A stretch of DNA of 64,000 nt. Origin: an uncultured Alistipes sp. GTDB taxonomy: Bacteria > Bacteroidota > Bacteroidia > Bacteroidales > Rikenellaceae. The notes below the pieces were generated by a model. The model worked only from the letters and a program-made list of their open reading frames with translations. It searched no databases and was not told the origin of the DNA. Both the position numbers and the translations under genes were made by a program. The first letter of the stretch is position 1. Every line of letters starts with the position of its first letter. The stretch covers positions 1-64,000 of the forward strand of contig CALUNE010000013.1 in NCBI GenBank assembly GCA_944321945.1. Direction: 5' to 3'. Positions 53,479 to 60,876 of this stretch are shown here, piece after piece.

Positions 53479-53958
53479 TTATCCCAGAAGTGCGCGGAAG
53501 GCTTCGAACTCCTCCTCGGAGTCAAAGTAGCGTGTCTCGAAGATGATGTAGTTGTCCGGAGTCTTGACCTTGCACTGGTGCTCCTCCTCGTCGTCCTTCA
53601 CGTACTCGATGTCCGAAGTGAGGAACGAGCGGTATTCGACCGTTCCCTTTTCTACTTCGGGATAGGTGATGCGCGTACCGTCGACGGTGATCTTTCCTCC
53701 TGCGGCTTTCAGCGCCCGGGCATTTCGCATGCTCCGCCAGGTGAAGAGGAGCAGCAGCACGCCGCCCGCAATCAGAAGGGTCGAGAAAACCGCCGGCGAG
53801 AGGATCCGCAGATGGCGGATGCGGAGGCCGAAGGGAAAGAGTGCCGGAATGATGATCATTCCCGCGCCGAAGGCCAGATTCGACCATTGGTTCGTCAAGA
53901 TCGTGGCAGGTGCGTAGTTGAAGCTTCGTTGGGTCCGTTCGAAAGGTTTGTTTTCCAT
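53479..53958 (-). CDS. Two-helix membrane protein, first gene of the operon
   Basis: The protein has 159 residues from the ATG at 53958 (MENKPFERTQRSF). Two hydrophobic segments (LAFGAGMIIIPALFPFGL and VFSTLLIAGGVLLLLFTW) are followed by a cytoplasmic-type domain of about 85 residues with ITVDGTRITYPEVEKGTVEYRSFLTSDIEYVKDD, which looks like a PH-like or bPH fold. The end is very acidic (YFDSEEEFEAFRALLG). Upstream frame extension to 54603 crosses the promoter and is rejected. Promoter and operators lie 8-80 bases upstream. Confidence 0.82.
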   Translation of the reverse strand: MENKPFERTQRSFNYAPATILTNQWSNLAFGAGMIIIPALFPFGLRIRHLRILSPAVFSTLLIAGGVLLLLFTWRSMRNARALKAAGGKITVDGTRITYPEVEKGTVEYRSFLTSDIEYVKDDEEEHQCKVKTPDNYIIFETRYFDSEEEFEAFRALLG

Positions 53959-53965
53959 AAAAGTT

Positions 53966-53977
53966 ACCGGTTGGTCA
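53966..53977. promoter_or_regulatory. Operator-like half of a 12-bp inverted repeat (O2)
   Basis: ACCGGTTGGTCA is the exact reverse complement of TGACCAACCGGT at 54019-54030. It lies just downstream of the expected start site (about 53985) of the ten-gene operon, where a bound repressor would block elongation. Confidence 0.65.
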
Positions 53978-53991
53978 TTTTTCTTGTCTGG

Positions 53992-53999
53992 CAAAGATA
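53992..53999 (-). promoter_or_regulatory. -7 promoter element of the ten-gene DUF1266/ankyrin operon
   Basis: The minus strand reads TATCTTTG. It is the only strong promoter element found between here and the purC promoter, so the genes from 53958 to 44157 probably form one transcript of nearly 10 kb. Confidence 0.7.
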
Positions 54000-54011
54000 G
54001 CATAAAAAAAT

Positions 54012-54039
54012 AAAAATATGACCAACCGGTCATATTTTT
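54012..54039. promoter_or_regulatory. Perfect palindromic operator (O1), TetR-like
   Basis: AAAAATATGACC (54012-54023) and GGTCATATTTTT (54028-54039) are perfect inverted arms around AACC. The GACC-N4-GGTC core resembles operators of TetR-family repressors such as NemR. It overlaps the -33 region of the operon promoter; the plus strand also reads TATTTTTG at 54033-54040, so a divergent start is possible. Confidence 0.7.
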
Positions 54040-54051
54040 GTGTGATTTGTG

Positions 54052-54075
54052 AAAAAAGCCCGGCGAGAGGGCTTT
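54052..54075 (-). terminator. Intrinsic terminator insulating the operon promoter
   Basis: On the minus strand AAAGCCC pairs with GGGCTTT across a 7-nt loop and is followed by six T. The stretch 54076-54513 to its right contains no gene I can support; it includes a C9 run (54211-54219) and G+C-rich open frames without protein-like content. Confidence 0.7.
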
Positions 54076-54513
54076 GATGACGGGTATGGATTCTCGGAAG
54101 AGGTCCTCTGTCGGGATTCCGGAAACGTCTGTGTCGGAGAATGTCCGGGCGGGATTTGCAGACAGATAACGGGTTCGGGGCTCTCTTTTCGGGAGGTTGT
54201 GCTTCGCCTGCCCCCCCCCTGGAGATCGGCCCGCGGACTCCGCCGAAGCGTGCTCCTGACAGCCTGTCGGCAATAGAACGGATGGCTGCGATGCGGGTGG
54301 TTCCGCTTCCGGATATACCGCTTCGGCCGAGGGGTAAAAAGCATAGCCTGCCACGTCCCGCCAGCGAATTGGCGGACTGATACTGCCCTCCCGGAGGGGA
54401 ATTGCATTGAATCTCACCAATAAACGACGGTATGATGCGGTTTTATCCGTGCCGGCAAATTGCCTTTTTATACTTTGATTTTTAAATTTCTTTTCTTTTT
54501 GGATTGCTTTCCT

Positions 54514-54521
54514 TATCTTTG
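54514..54521 (+). promoter_or_regulatory. -7 promoter element of the oxidoreductase/Tat region
   Basis: TATCTTTG after a T-rich stretch, giving a leader of about 90 bases before the ATG at 54618. Confidence 0.7.
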
Positions 54522-54617
54522 TATGGATGAAAGGCCTCGGACGGGCGGGTTCCCCTGCACCTTTCCGTTCGGCCTGGACCCGAACGAAAACCTGAACAAC
54601 CAATTTCCTTAGACACG

Positions 54618-55691
54618 ATGGATCCTATAAAGGTAGGACTGATCGGCTTCGGCAGAATGGGCGGATTCTATCTCGAGGAGATGCGGAAAAGCCCCGAATG
54701 GGAGGTCGCTTACATCTGCGACACGTCGGCCGAAGCCCGTGAATATGCCCGTAAAAAGGCACCCGAGGCTAAAATCGTCTCCGATGAACGCGTGATTTTC
54801 GACGATCCCCAAGTGCAGGTGGTCGGCCTCTTCGCATTGGCCGATTCGCGTCGGGAACAGATCGAACGGGCTTTCGCCGCCGGCAAGCACGTCATTGCCG
54901 AAAAACCCATCGCCGAGAATTTGGCCGGTGAGTGGAAGGTTGTCGACATGGCCGAAAAGTGCGGCCTTCTGTCGACGGTCAACCTCTATCTGCGCAATTC
55001 GTGGTATCATCAGACCATCCGGGAGTTCATCGCCCGGGGCGAAATCGGCGAACTGGCCATCATCCGCGTCTGCCACATGACGCCGGGCCTCGCCCCCGGC
55101 GAAGGCCACGAATACGAGGGCCCGGCTTTCCACGACTGCGGCATGCACTATGTGGACATTGCCCGCTGGTATGCCAACTCGGAGTTCAGAACCTGGCACG
55201 CCCAGGCTCTGCGGATGTGGAACTACAAGGATCCGTGGTGGCTGCAGTGTCACGGCACGTTCGAGAACGGCGTGGTCTTCGACATCACCCAGGGGCACGT
55301 CTACGGTCAGTTGGCCAAGGATCAGACCCATAATTCCTATATTGACATCATCGGATCGAGAGGCATCGCACGAATGACACACGATTTCCGAACGGCCGTC
55401 GTCGAACTGCACGGCGTCACACAGACCCTCCGCATCGAAAAACCCTACGGCGGTAAGAACATCGACGTGCTGTGCCGCCGCTTTGCCGAATCGCTCCGAA
55501 GCGGCCTTCGCGACCGGAATCTGCCGCGGTTCCGCGATGCCGCCGTCGCCTCGGAGTATGCCTGGCGATTCCTCGATGACGCGCGCAGTCACGACATGCC
55601 GGCTATCGGAACCCTCCAGGAGCTTGATGCAATCCACGAACGGCGCCGGACGATGACCAACGGATACGGACTGTTGCACCGGCGCAACTGA
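54618..55691 (+). CDS. Gfo/Idh/MocA family oxidoreductase (cytoplasmic)
   Basis: The protein has 357 residues without a signal peptide. The Rossmann domain starts VGLIGFGRMGGFYLEEM (GxGxxG), and the conserved EKPI motif (HVIAEKPIAENL) marks the Lys-Pro of the nicotinamide site. The substrate domain contains NLYLRNSWYHQTIREFIARGEIGEL and HDCGMHYVDIARWY, where D-x-x-x-H is the catalytic pattern. Members oxidise or reduce sugar hydroxyls, often at C3 or scyllo-type positions. The later genes suggest 3-keto-glycoside chemistry, with this enzyme possibly acting on the released sugar in the cytoplasm. Confidence 0.92.
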   Translation: MDPIKVGLIGFGRMGGFYLEEMRKSPEWEVAYICDTSAEAREYARKKAPEAKIVSDERVIFDDPQVQVVGLFALADSRREQIERAFAAGKHVIAEKPIAENLAGEWKVVDMAEKCGLLSTVNLYLRNSWYHQTIREFIARGEIGELAIIRVCHMTPGLAPGEGHEYEGPAFHDCGMHYVDIARWYANSEFRTWHAQALRMWNYKDPWWLQCHGTFENGVVFDITQGHVYGQLAKDQTHNSYIDIIGSRGIARMTHDFRTAVVELHGVTQTLRIEKPYGGKNIDVLCRRFAESLRSGLRDRNLPRFRDAAVASEYAWRFLDDARSHDMPAIGTLQELDAIHERRRTMTNGYGLLHRRN

Positions 55692-55805
55692 CCCTCCGTG
55701 CTGCCGGGGCTCCGGAGCGGACCTGTAAGCCCCTCCCCGGAACGGAAAAAAGTCTGTCTGGACGAATTCACGAACCGAAAAGAAGATTTTTACGCAATAT
55801 TTTCA

Positions 55806-55813
55806 TATATTTG
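55806..55813 (+). promoter_or_regulatory. -7 promoter element of tatA
   Basis: TATATTTG, an exact match, 53 bases before tatA, in the A+T-rich 174-base gap after the first oxidoreductase gene. Confidence 0.65.
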
Positions 55814-55865
55814 GAAAAATTTGGAAAATTTTTGAAAAATCATCACCTTCAAAACGCAAACCAAC

Positions 55866-56084
55866 ATGAATCATCTCTTATTCCTCGGAAACATCGGAGC
55901 CGGTGAGATCATTGTTATCGCGCTCGTTGTCCTGTTGCTCTTCGGCGGCAAGAAGATCCCCGAACTGATGAAGGGTATCGGAAAAGGTATCCGCAGCTTC
56001 AAGGACGGAATGAACAATATCGAACGCGATATTGAAAACTCCGACCAGAATGATCGCCAAACGCCCCCGAAACAGCAGCAATAG
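55866..56084 (+). CDS. tatA: Tat translocase subunit TatA
   Basis: The protein has 72 residues. One membrane helix ([25 protein letters not shown]) with the conserved Glu before it and FGGKKIPEL after it is the TatA signature. An amphipathic helix ([19 protein letters not shown]) and a polar tail follow. TatA oligomers form the passage for folded proteins across the inner membrane. The next gene encodes a protein with a twin-arginine signal, and tatC is 3.5 kb downstream, so the pathway is embedded with a client. Confidence 0.96.
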   Translation: MNHLLFLGNIGAGEIIVIALVVLLLFGGKKIPELMKGIGKGIRSFKDGMNNIERDIENSDQNDRQTPPKQQQ

Positions 56085-56153
56085 CCTCCTCCGCTGCCCC
56101 CTTGCCCCCTAAACTGAAAACTACTACACCAACCTTAAAACTTCGCGATTACC

Positions 56154-57626
56154 ATGGCAAACGAAATGTCAAGAAGAAAGTTCCTGAAAACAGGAGCTGC
56201 CGCCGCCCTCGGACTGGCGGTCGTGCCCAGTACGGTGCTGGGCAAGAAGTTCGGCTATACGGCCCCCAGCGACAAGCTCAATATTCTGGGTGTGGGTGTC
56301 GGTGGCCGCGGCGCCGCCGTCCTCAAGGGGCTCGAAAGCCAGAACATCATCGGTCTGTGCGACGTGGACTGGGCCTATGCCGACCATGTCTTCAAGCGCT
56401 ATCCCGCCGCCAAGAAGTACAACGACTACCGTCGGATGTATGACGAACTGCTCAACAAGGCCGATGCCGTCATGGTCGCCACGGCCGACCATACGCATGC
56501 GATCATCGCCGCCGACGCCATCACCGCCGGCAAGCATGTCTACGTGGAGAAGCCCCTGACGCATACCGTCTATGAATCGCGGCTGCTGACCAAACTCGCC
56601 GCCAAATACAAGGTCGCCACCCAGATGGGCAACCAGGGCGCTTCGGGCGAGGGCGTACGGAAGATCTGCGAGTGGATCTGGAACGGCGAAATCGGCGAGG
56701 TCCGCAAGGTCGAGACCTTCACCGACCGCCCCATCTGGCCGCAGGGACTGGCCCGTCCCGAGAACGACATGCGCGTTCCGAAGACCCTGAACTGGGACTC
56801 CTTCATCGGCCCGGCCCCCTGGCGCCCCTACAACTCGATCTACACGCCGTGGAACTTCCGCGGTTGGTGGGATTTCGGTACCGGTGCCCTGGGCGACATG
56901 GCCTGCCACATTCTCCATCCGGTGTTCAAGGCCCTGAAGCTCGGCTATCCGACCCGGGTGCAGGGCAGTTCGACGCTGCTGCTCACCGAATCGGCCCCGA
57001 TGGCCCAGCGCGTGAAGTTCATCTTCCCGGCCCGCGACAACATGCCGAAGGTGGCCATGCCCGAGGTCGAGGTGCACTGGTATGACGGCGGCCTGATGCC
57101 GGAGCGTCCCGCCTGTCTGCCCGCCGGTAAGGATCTCAATGTCAGCGGTGGCGGCGCGATCTTCTACGGTACGAAGGATACGCTCATCTGCGGATGCTAC
57201 GGTGTCGACCCCTATCTGGTTTCGGGTCGCGTGCCCAATGCCCCGAAGGTGCTGCGCGAAATCAAGGAGTCGCACCAGATGGACTGGGTGCGCGCCTGCA
57301 AGGAGGACCCCGAAGACCGCATCCCGTCGGCTTCGGACTTCAGCGAGGCCGGCCCGTTCAACGAAATGGTGGTTATGGGTGTGCTGGCCGTGCGTCTGCA
57401 GAGCCTCAACCGTGAGCTGGAGTGGGACGGCGAGAACATGTGCTTCACGAACATCCCCGACGATCTGACGATCCGCACGGTGATCAAGGACGGATTCCAC
57501 ATCAAGGACGGTCACCCGACCTTCGACAAGACCTGGACCGATCCGGTCAATGCCCGGCAGTTCGCCCAGGAACTCATCAAGCACAACTACCGCGACGGTT
57601 GGAAACTGCCCGACATGCCGCGTTGA
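56154..57626 (+). CDS. Gfo/Idh/MocA oxidoreductase with twin-arginine signal
   Basis: The protein has 490 residues. The N-terminus EMSRRKFLKTGAAAALGLAVV is a Tat signal (SRRKFLK). The Rossmann fold begins NILGVGVGGRGAAVLKGL; EKPL (HVYVEKPLTH) follows, and the C-terminal part has WWDFGTGALGDMACHILHPVF. Export folded with its NAD(P) cofactor explains the Tat need. Homologs with this layout (BT2158 type) oxidise glycosides at C3 to 3-keto-glycosides in the periplasm. The DUF1080 gene follows 42 bases downstream. Confidence 0.93.
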   Translation: MANEMSRRKFLKTGAAAALGLAVVPSTVLGKKFGYTAPSDKLNILGVGVGGRGAAVLKGLESQNIIGLCDVDWAYADHVFKRYPAAKKYNDYRRMYDELLNKADAVMVATADHTHAIIAADAITAGKHVYVEKPLTHTVYESRLLTKLAAKYKVATQMGNQGASGEGVRKICEWIWNGEIGEVRKVETFTDRPIWPQGLARPENDMRVPKTLNWDSFIGPAPWRPYNSIYTPWNFRGWWDFGTGALGDMACHILHPVFKALKLGYPTRVQGSSTLLLTESAPMAQRVKFIFPARDNMPKVAMPEVEVHWYDGGLMPERPACLPAGKDLNVSGGGAIFYGTKDTLICGCYGVDPYLVSGRVPNAPKVLREIKESHQMDWVRACKEDPEDRIPSASDFSEAGPFNEMVVMGVLAVRLQSLNRELEWDGENMCFTNIPDDLTIRTVIKDGFHIKDGHPTFDKTWTDPVNARQFAQELIKHNYRDGWKLPDMPR

Positions 57627-57668
57627 ACCTTTCATAACCGAATAATGAACCTTTAAATGATCAGACCT

Positions 57669-58550
57669 ATGAAAATGAGAGTATTATCAATCGCATGCAT
57701 CGCCCTTGCGGCAACGCTCGCCGCGTGTGGCGGCCAGGGCGCCAAGAAGGCCAAAACCGCAGATACGGCTTCGGCCGAGGCTGAGACGAGAGCCGTTCCG
57801 GCCTATACGGTCCTCGAAAAGGAGCAGGTCGACCTGTCGGCTTTCCCGCAGGACAAGGAGGGCTACTATGTAATTTTCGACGGCAAGAGCTTCAACGGCT
57901 GGCGCGGTTACGGCAAGGACAACGTGCCTTCACGCTGGACGATCGACAACGGCGCCATCAAGTTCAACGGCTCGGGCGGCGGCGAAGCCCAGACCAGCGA
58001 GGGCGGCGACCTGATCTTCGCCCACAAGTTCAAGAACTTCGAACTCGAACTGGAGTGGAAAGTCTCCAAGGGTGGCAACTCGGGCCTCTTCTACCTGGCT
58101 CAGGAGGTCGCTACGACCGATGACAAGGGTCAGCAGCGTCTCGAACCGATCTACATCTCCAGCCCGGAGTATCAGCTCCTCGACAACGAAAACCATCCCG
58201 ATGCCAAACTCGGTGTCGACGGCAACCGCATGGCCGCATCGCTCTACGACATGATCCCCGCCGTGCCGCAGAACGCCAAGCCCTTCGGCGAGTGGAACAA
58301 GGCCAAGATCCTGGTTTACAAGGGTACGGTGGTTCACGCACAGAACGGTGCCAACGTCCTGGAGTATCATCTCTGGACGCCCCAGTGGACCGACATGCTC
58401 CAGAAGAGCAAGTTCAGCGAGGAGAAGTGGCCCCTGGCCTTCGAACTGCTCAACAACTGCGGCGGCCCGAACCACGAGGGGTACATCGGCATGCAGGATC
58501 ACGGCGATGACGTCTGGTTCCGCAATATCCGTATCAAGGTGCTGGAGTAG
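57669..58550 (+). CDS. DUF1080 lipoprotein (3-keto-disaccharide hydrolase-like)
   Basis: The protein has 293 residues with a lipoprotein signal (ACIALAATLAACGG). The DUF1080 domain (about 60-293) has the start EGYYVIFDGKSFNGWRGYG, the middle NFELELEWKVSKGGNSGLFYLA and YISSPEYQLLDN, and the end DDVWFRNIRIKVLE. DUF1080 is a concanavalin-like fold; BT2157 of Bacteroides thetaiotaomicron cleaves 3-keto-glycosides by elimination and hydration. An ATG at 57657 would add four residues. The gene lies between the Tat oxidoreductase and the isomerase-like gene, the same order as in that pathway. Confidence 0.9.
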   Translation: MKMRVLSIACIALAATLAACGGQGAKKAKTADTASAEAETRAVPAYTVLEKEQVDLSAFPQDKEGYYVIFDGKSFNGWRGYGKDNVPSRWTIDNGAIKFNGSGGGEAQTSEGGDLIFAHKFKNFELELEWKVSKGGNSGLFYLAQEVATTDDKGQQRLEPIYISSPEYQLLDNENHPDAKLGVDGNRMAASLYDMIPAVPQNAKPFGEWNKAKILVYKGTVVHAQNGANVLEYHLWTPQWTDMLQKSKFSEEKWPLAFELLNNCGGPNHEGYIGMQDHGDDVWFRNIRIKVLE

Positions 58551-58568
58551 TTCCCGGTGTTTCAGCGT

Positions 58569-59471
58569 ATGAAAAGAGTGCTTCTGGCAATCGGCATGCT
58601 GCTCGTCGGAGGAGGCTTCACGGCGTGTGGAGCCGCCGACGGGGAGCAGCTGCCCCGCAAGGAGATCGGCATTCAGCTCTATTCGGTGCGCGATCTGATC
58701 GGAGCCTTCGGGCAGAACCGGCAGGACTACAACGACGTGCTGAAGAAGCTGGCCGACATGGGCTACACTTCGATCGAGGCCGCCAGCTATGCCGACGGCA
58801 AACTCTACGGTCAGTCCCCCGCCCGGTTCCGCGAGGATGTCGAGGCGGCAGGTCTGGAGGTGCTGTCGTCGCACTGCACGACCAACCTCTCGGATGAGGA
58901 GCTGGCTGACGGCGATTTCTCACGAGCCCTCTCGTGGTGGGACACCTGCATCGCCGCTCACAGGGAGGCCGGCATGAAGTATATCGTCGCCCCCTCGATG
59001 CCGCGCGTCGACAATCTGAAGGATCTGCAGACCTACTGCCGCTACTTCAACGAGGTCGGCGCCCGCTGCAATGCCGCAGGGTTGAAGTTCGGCTACCACA
59101 ACCATTCGGGCGAATTCCGCAAGATCGACGATCAGGTCGTCTACGACTACATGATCGAACATACGGATGCCGACAAGGTCTTCTTCGAGATGGACGTCTA
59201 TTGGGCCGTCATGGGACAGGCCAGCCCCGTCGACTACTTCGTTAAGTATCCCGGCCGCTTCCGCCTGCTCCACATCAAGGACCGTCGGGAAATTGGTCAG
59301 AGCGGCATGGTCGGCTACGATGCCATCTTCCGCAATGCCGCCAGGGCCGGTGTGGAGAATATCATCGTCGAGATTGAGGCCTCGAGTTACGGCGACATGC
59401 TGCGCAGCGTCGACGAGTGTGTCGACTATCTGCGGCGTGCTCCGTTCGTTCCGGCTTCGTACAAACCCTGA
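58569..59471 (+). CDS. Sugar phosphate isomerase/epimerase-like lipoprotein (AP endonuclease 2 fold)
   Basis: The protein has 300 residues with an N-terminal lipoprotein signal (LVGGGFTACGA). The TIM barrel of the xylose isomerase-like class shows EIGIQLYSVRDLIGAF, MGYTSIEAASY, LKFGYHNHSGEF with His ligands, VFFEMDVYWAVMGQ and FRLLHIKDRRE, which place the usual metal-binding Glu, His and Asp residues. It fits the BT2156 position in the 3-keto-glycoside operon, where it helps process the keto-sugar. It starts 18 bases after the DUF1080 stop. A GTG at 58557 is possible but less likely. Confidence 0.9.
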   Translation: MKRVLLAIGMLLVGGGFTACGAADGEQLPRKEIGIQLYSVRDLIGAFGQNRQDYNDVLKKLADMGYTSIEAASYADGKLYGQSPARFREDVEAAGLEVLSSHCTTNLSDEELADGDFSRALSWWDTCIAAHREAGMKYIVAPSMPRVDNLKDLQTYCRYFNEVGARCNAAGLKFGYHNHSGEFRKIDDQVVYDYMIEHTDADKVFFEMDVYWAVMGQASPVDYFVKYPGRFRLLHIKDRREIGQSGMVGYDAIFRNAARAGVENIIVEIEASSYGDMLRSVDECVDYLRRAPFVPASYKP

Positions 59472-59484
59472 TTCCAATCCTTCG

Positions 59485-59522
59485 GAGAGATCCGGCTTAC
59501 CGCTGGCGGCCGGATCTCTCCT
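59485..59522 (+). terminator. Hairpin between the isomerase-like gene and tatC
   Basis: GGAGAGATCCGGC (59485-59497) pairs perfectly with GCCGGATCTCTCC (59510-59522), 13 bp with a 12-nt loop, followed only by TTGAATTT. It may be a partial terminator that lowers tatC expression relative to the enzyme genes. Confidence 0.6.
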
Positions 59523-59546
59523 TGAATTTACAACCCCCTTCGAAAC

Positions 59547-60383
59547 ATGGAAGACAAACAAACCGAAGATCCCCAGCTGATGTCCTTTTGGGGGCATCTC
59601 GAGAATCTTCGCTGGGCATTGATGCGGGTGGCCGGCGTGCTGCTCGTTTTCATGATCGTATGCTTCTGCTGCATGCCCTATCTGTTCGAACACTTCGTAC
59701 TGGCCCCCACGACCTCCCATTTCCCGCTGTACAGATGGCTCTCGCATCTGGGTGAAATCAGCTCGTTTTTCCCCGATTTCAGCGACGATTCCTACTCGGT
59801 TGAGATCATCAACATCAATGTCGCTTCGCAGTTCATGACGCACATCAGTACGTCGTTCTGGTTCGCGCTGGTGCTGGCATTCCCCTATCTGGTCTTCGAG
59901 ATCTGGCACTTCGTCCAGCCGGCGTTGTTTGTCAACGAACGCAAAAGCGTGGGCTTCGCCTTCTTCTTCGGAACGTTCATGTTCTTCCTGGGATGTTTCG
60001 TGGGGTATTTTCTGGTCTTTCCCTTCACGTTCCGCTTCCTGACCGAATATCAGTTGAGCAGCATGATCACCAATCAGATCTCGCTGAACTCCTATATGAG
60101 CAATTTCCTGCTGATGATTTTTGTCATGGGAATTGTCTTCGAGTTGCCGCTGCTGGCCTGGCTGCTGTCGAAACTGGGGCTGCTGACGCGGGCGACTCTG
60201 CGCAAATACCGGCGTTATGCGATCGTTGTGCTGGTGGTTCTGGCGGCCATCATTACGCCTTCGGGGGACCCCTTTACGCTGATGGTCGTTTTCCTGCCGC
60301 TCTATCTGCTTTACGAGTTGAGTATCCGCTTTGTGCAGGAGAAGAAACCTGATGAGGATGAGGATGAGAAAGAGGAGAATTAG
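59547..60383 (+). CDS. tatC: Tat translocase subunit TatC
   Basis: The protein has 278 residues. The N-terminal SFWGHLENLRWALMR carries the conserved Glu for signal-peptide recognition. Six membrane helices can be placed (from GVLLVFMIVCFCCMPY to FTLMVVFLPLYLLYEL), with the family segment FEIWHFVQPALFVNERK between helices 2 and 3 and IITPSGDPFT near the end. The periplasmic loop after helix 1 is longer than in E. coli, as in other Bacteroidetes. The acidic C-terminus (DEDEDEKEEN) lies in the cytoplasm. It receives the twin-arginine oxidoreductase encoded upstream. Confidence 0.96.
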   Translation: MEDKQTEDPQLMSFWGHLENLRWALMRVAGVLLVFMIVCFCCMPYLFEHFVLAPTTSHFPLYRWLSHLGEISSFFPDFSDDSYSVEIININVASQFMTHISTSFWFALVLAFPYLVFEIWHFVQPALFVNERKSVGFAFFFGTFMFFLGCFVGYFLVFPFTFRFLTEYQLSSMITNQISLNSYMSNFLLMIFVMGIVFELPLLAWLLSKLGLLTRATLRKYRRYAIVVLVVLAAIITPSGDPFTLMVVFLPLYLLYELSIRFVQEKKPDEDEDEKEEN

Positions 60384-60399
60384 TAGATTGACGTTTGAT

Positions 60400-60439
60400 A
60401 AAAATCGGCCCTCCCGAAACAGGAAAGGCCGATTTTTTT
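60400..60439. terminator. Bidirectional terminator after tatC
   Basis: AAAAATCGGCC (60400-60410) pairs with GGCCGATTTTT (60427-60437), with extra T to 60439. Symmetric A and T tracts let it stop transcripts from both sides. Confidence 0.88.
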
Positions 60440-60752
60440 GTGGCGGGGGAGAGGTTGAAATCGATGTGATTTCACTCAGAGTGAGTTTGTTAGCGGGGCG
60501 TTGTGACTCCGGATTGTACTTTCCGATGCAGAAAAGCGGTGTAACTCGTTAATTTTCTGTTAGTTACGGCGTTAGCCGATGCCACGAAAAGACACACTGT
60601 AAAGAGGCGGCAAAACCTTGTTTGACGCTTCATTTCATGTGTCCGATATTCTCGGAAAAATGTAAAACTTGGGTTTGGAGTCCGATTTTGGGTGGTTCTT
60701 TTCCCTCGCTGGAGCGGGTCGCCGGAGGGGTGTGACTCCATGAGCAAAGGTA
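60440..60752 (-). other. Non-coding stretch with a minus-strand promoter, possible RNA gene or element remnant
   Basis: A minus-strand TACCTTTG (60752-60745) with CTTG 19 bases upstream resembles a promoter. A transcript from about 60738 would end at the terminator at 60400-60439, about 300-340 nt. The stretch has the direct repeat TGTGACTCC at about 60502 and 60731 and the inverted pair GTAACT/AGTTAC near 60541-60567. A 94-residue minus-strand frame here has no recognisable protein character. I cannot match it to a known RNA family. Confidence 0.35.
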
Positions 60753-60823
60753 GTAATTTTTGCGCGAACTCCAAGCCCTGGCTAAGGTTTTTTTCGCCGG
60801 GGAGGGTGTGATCCGGCGGTATG

Positions 60824-60857
60824 AAAAAAAGCCCGGCACGTCGGAACGTGTCGGGCT
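60824..60857 (-). terminator. Terminator of the cytochrome c peroxidase operon
   Basis: On the minus strand AGCCCG-A-CACG pairs with CGTG-C-CGGGCT (one mismatch) and is followed by seven T. It lies just beyond the stop codon at 60877. Confidence 0.8.
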
Positions 60858-60876
60858 GAAAATGAGGCGATGTGCC

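Noticed and set aside
54523-54612. Leader peptide of 29 codons before the first oxidoreductase gene
   Set aside because: Its ATG lies at or before the expected transcription start and the sequence has no attenuator-like codon run or hairpin.
60490-60774. Minus-strand frame of 94 codons
   Set aside because: Its start codon lies upstream of the likely transcription start, the composition is not protein-like, and no ribosome site is seen.
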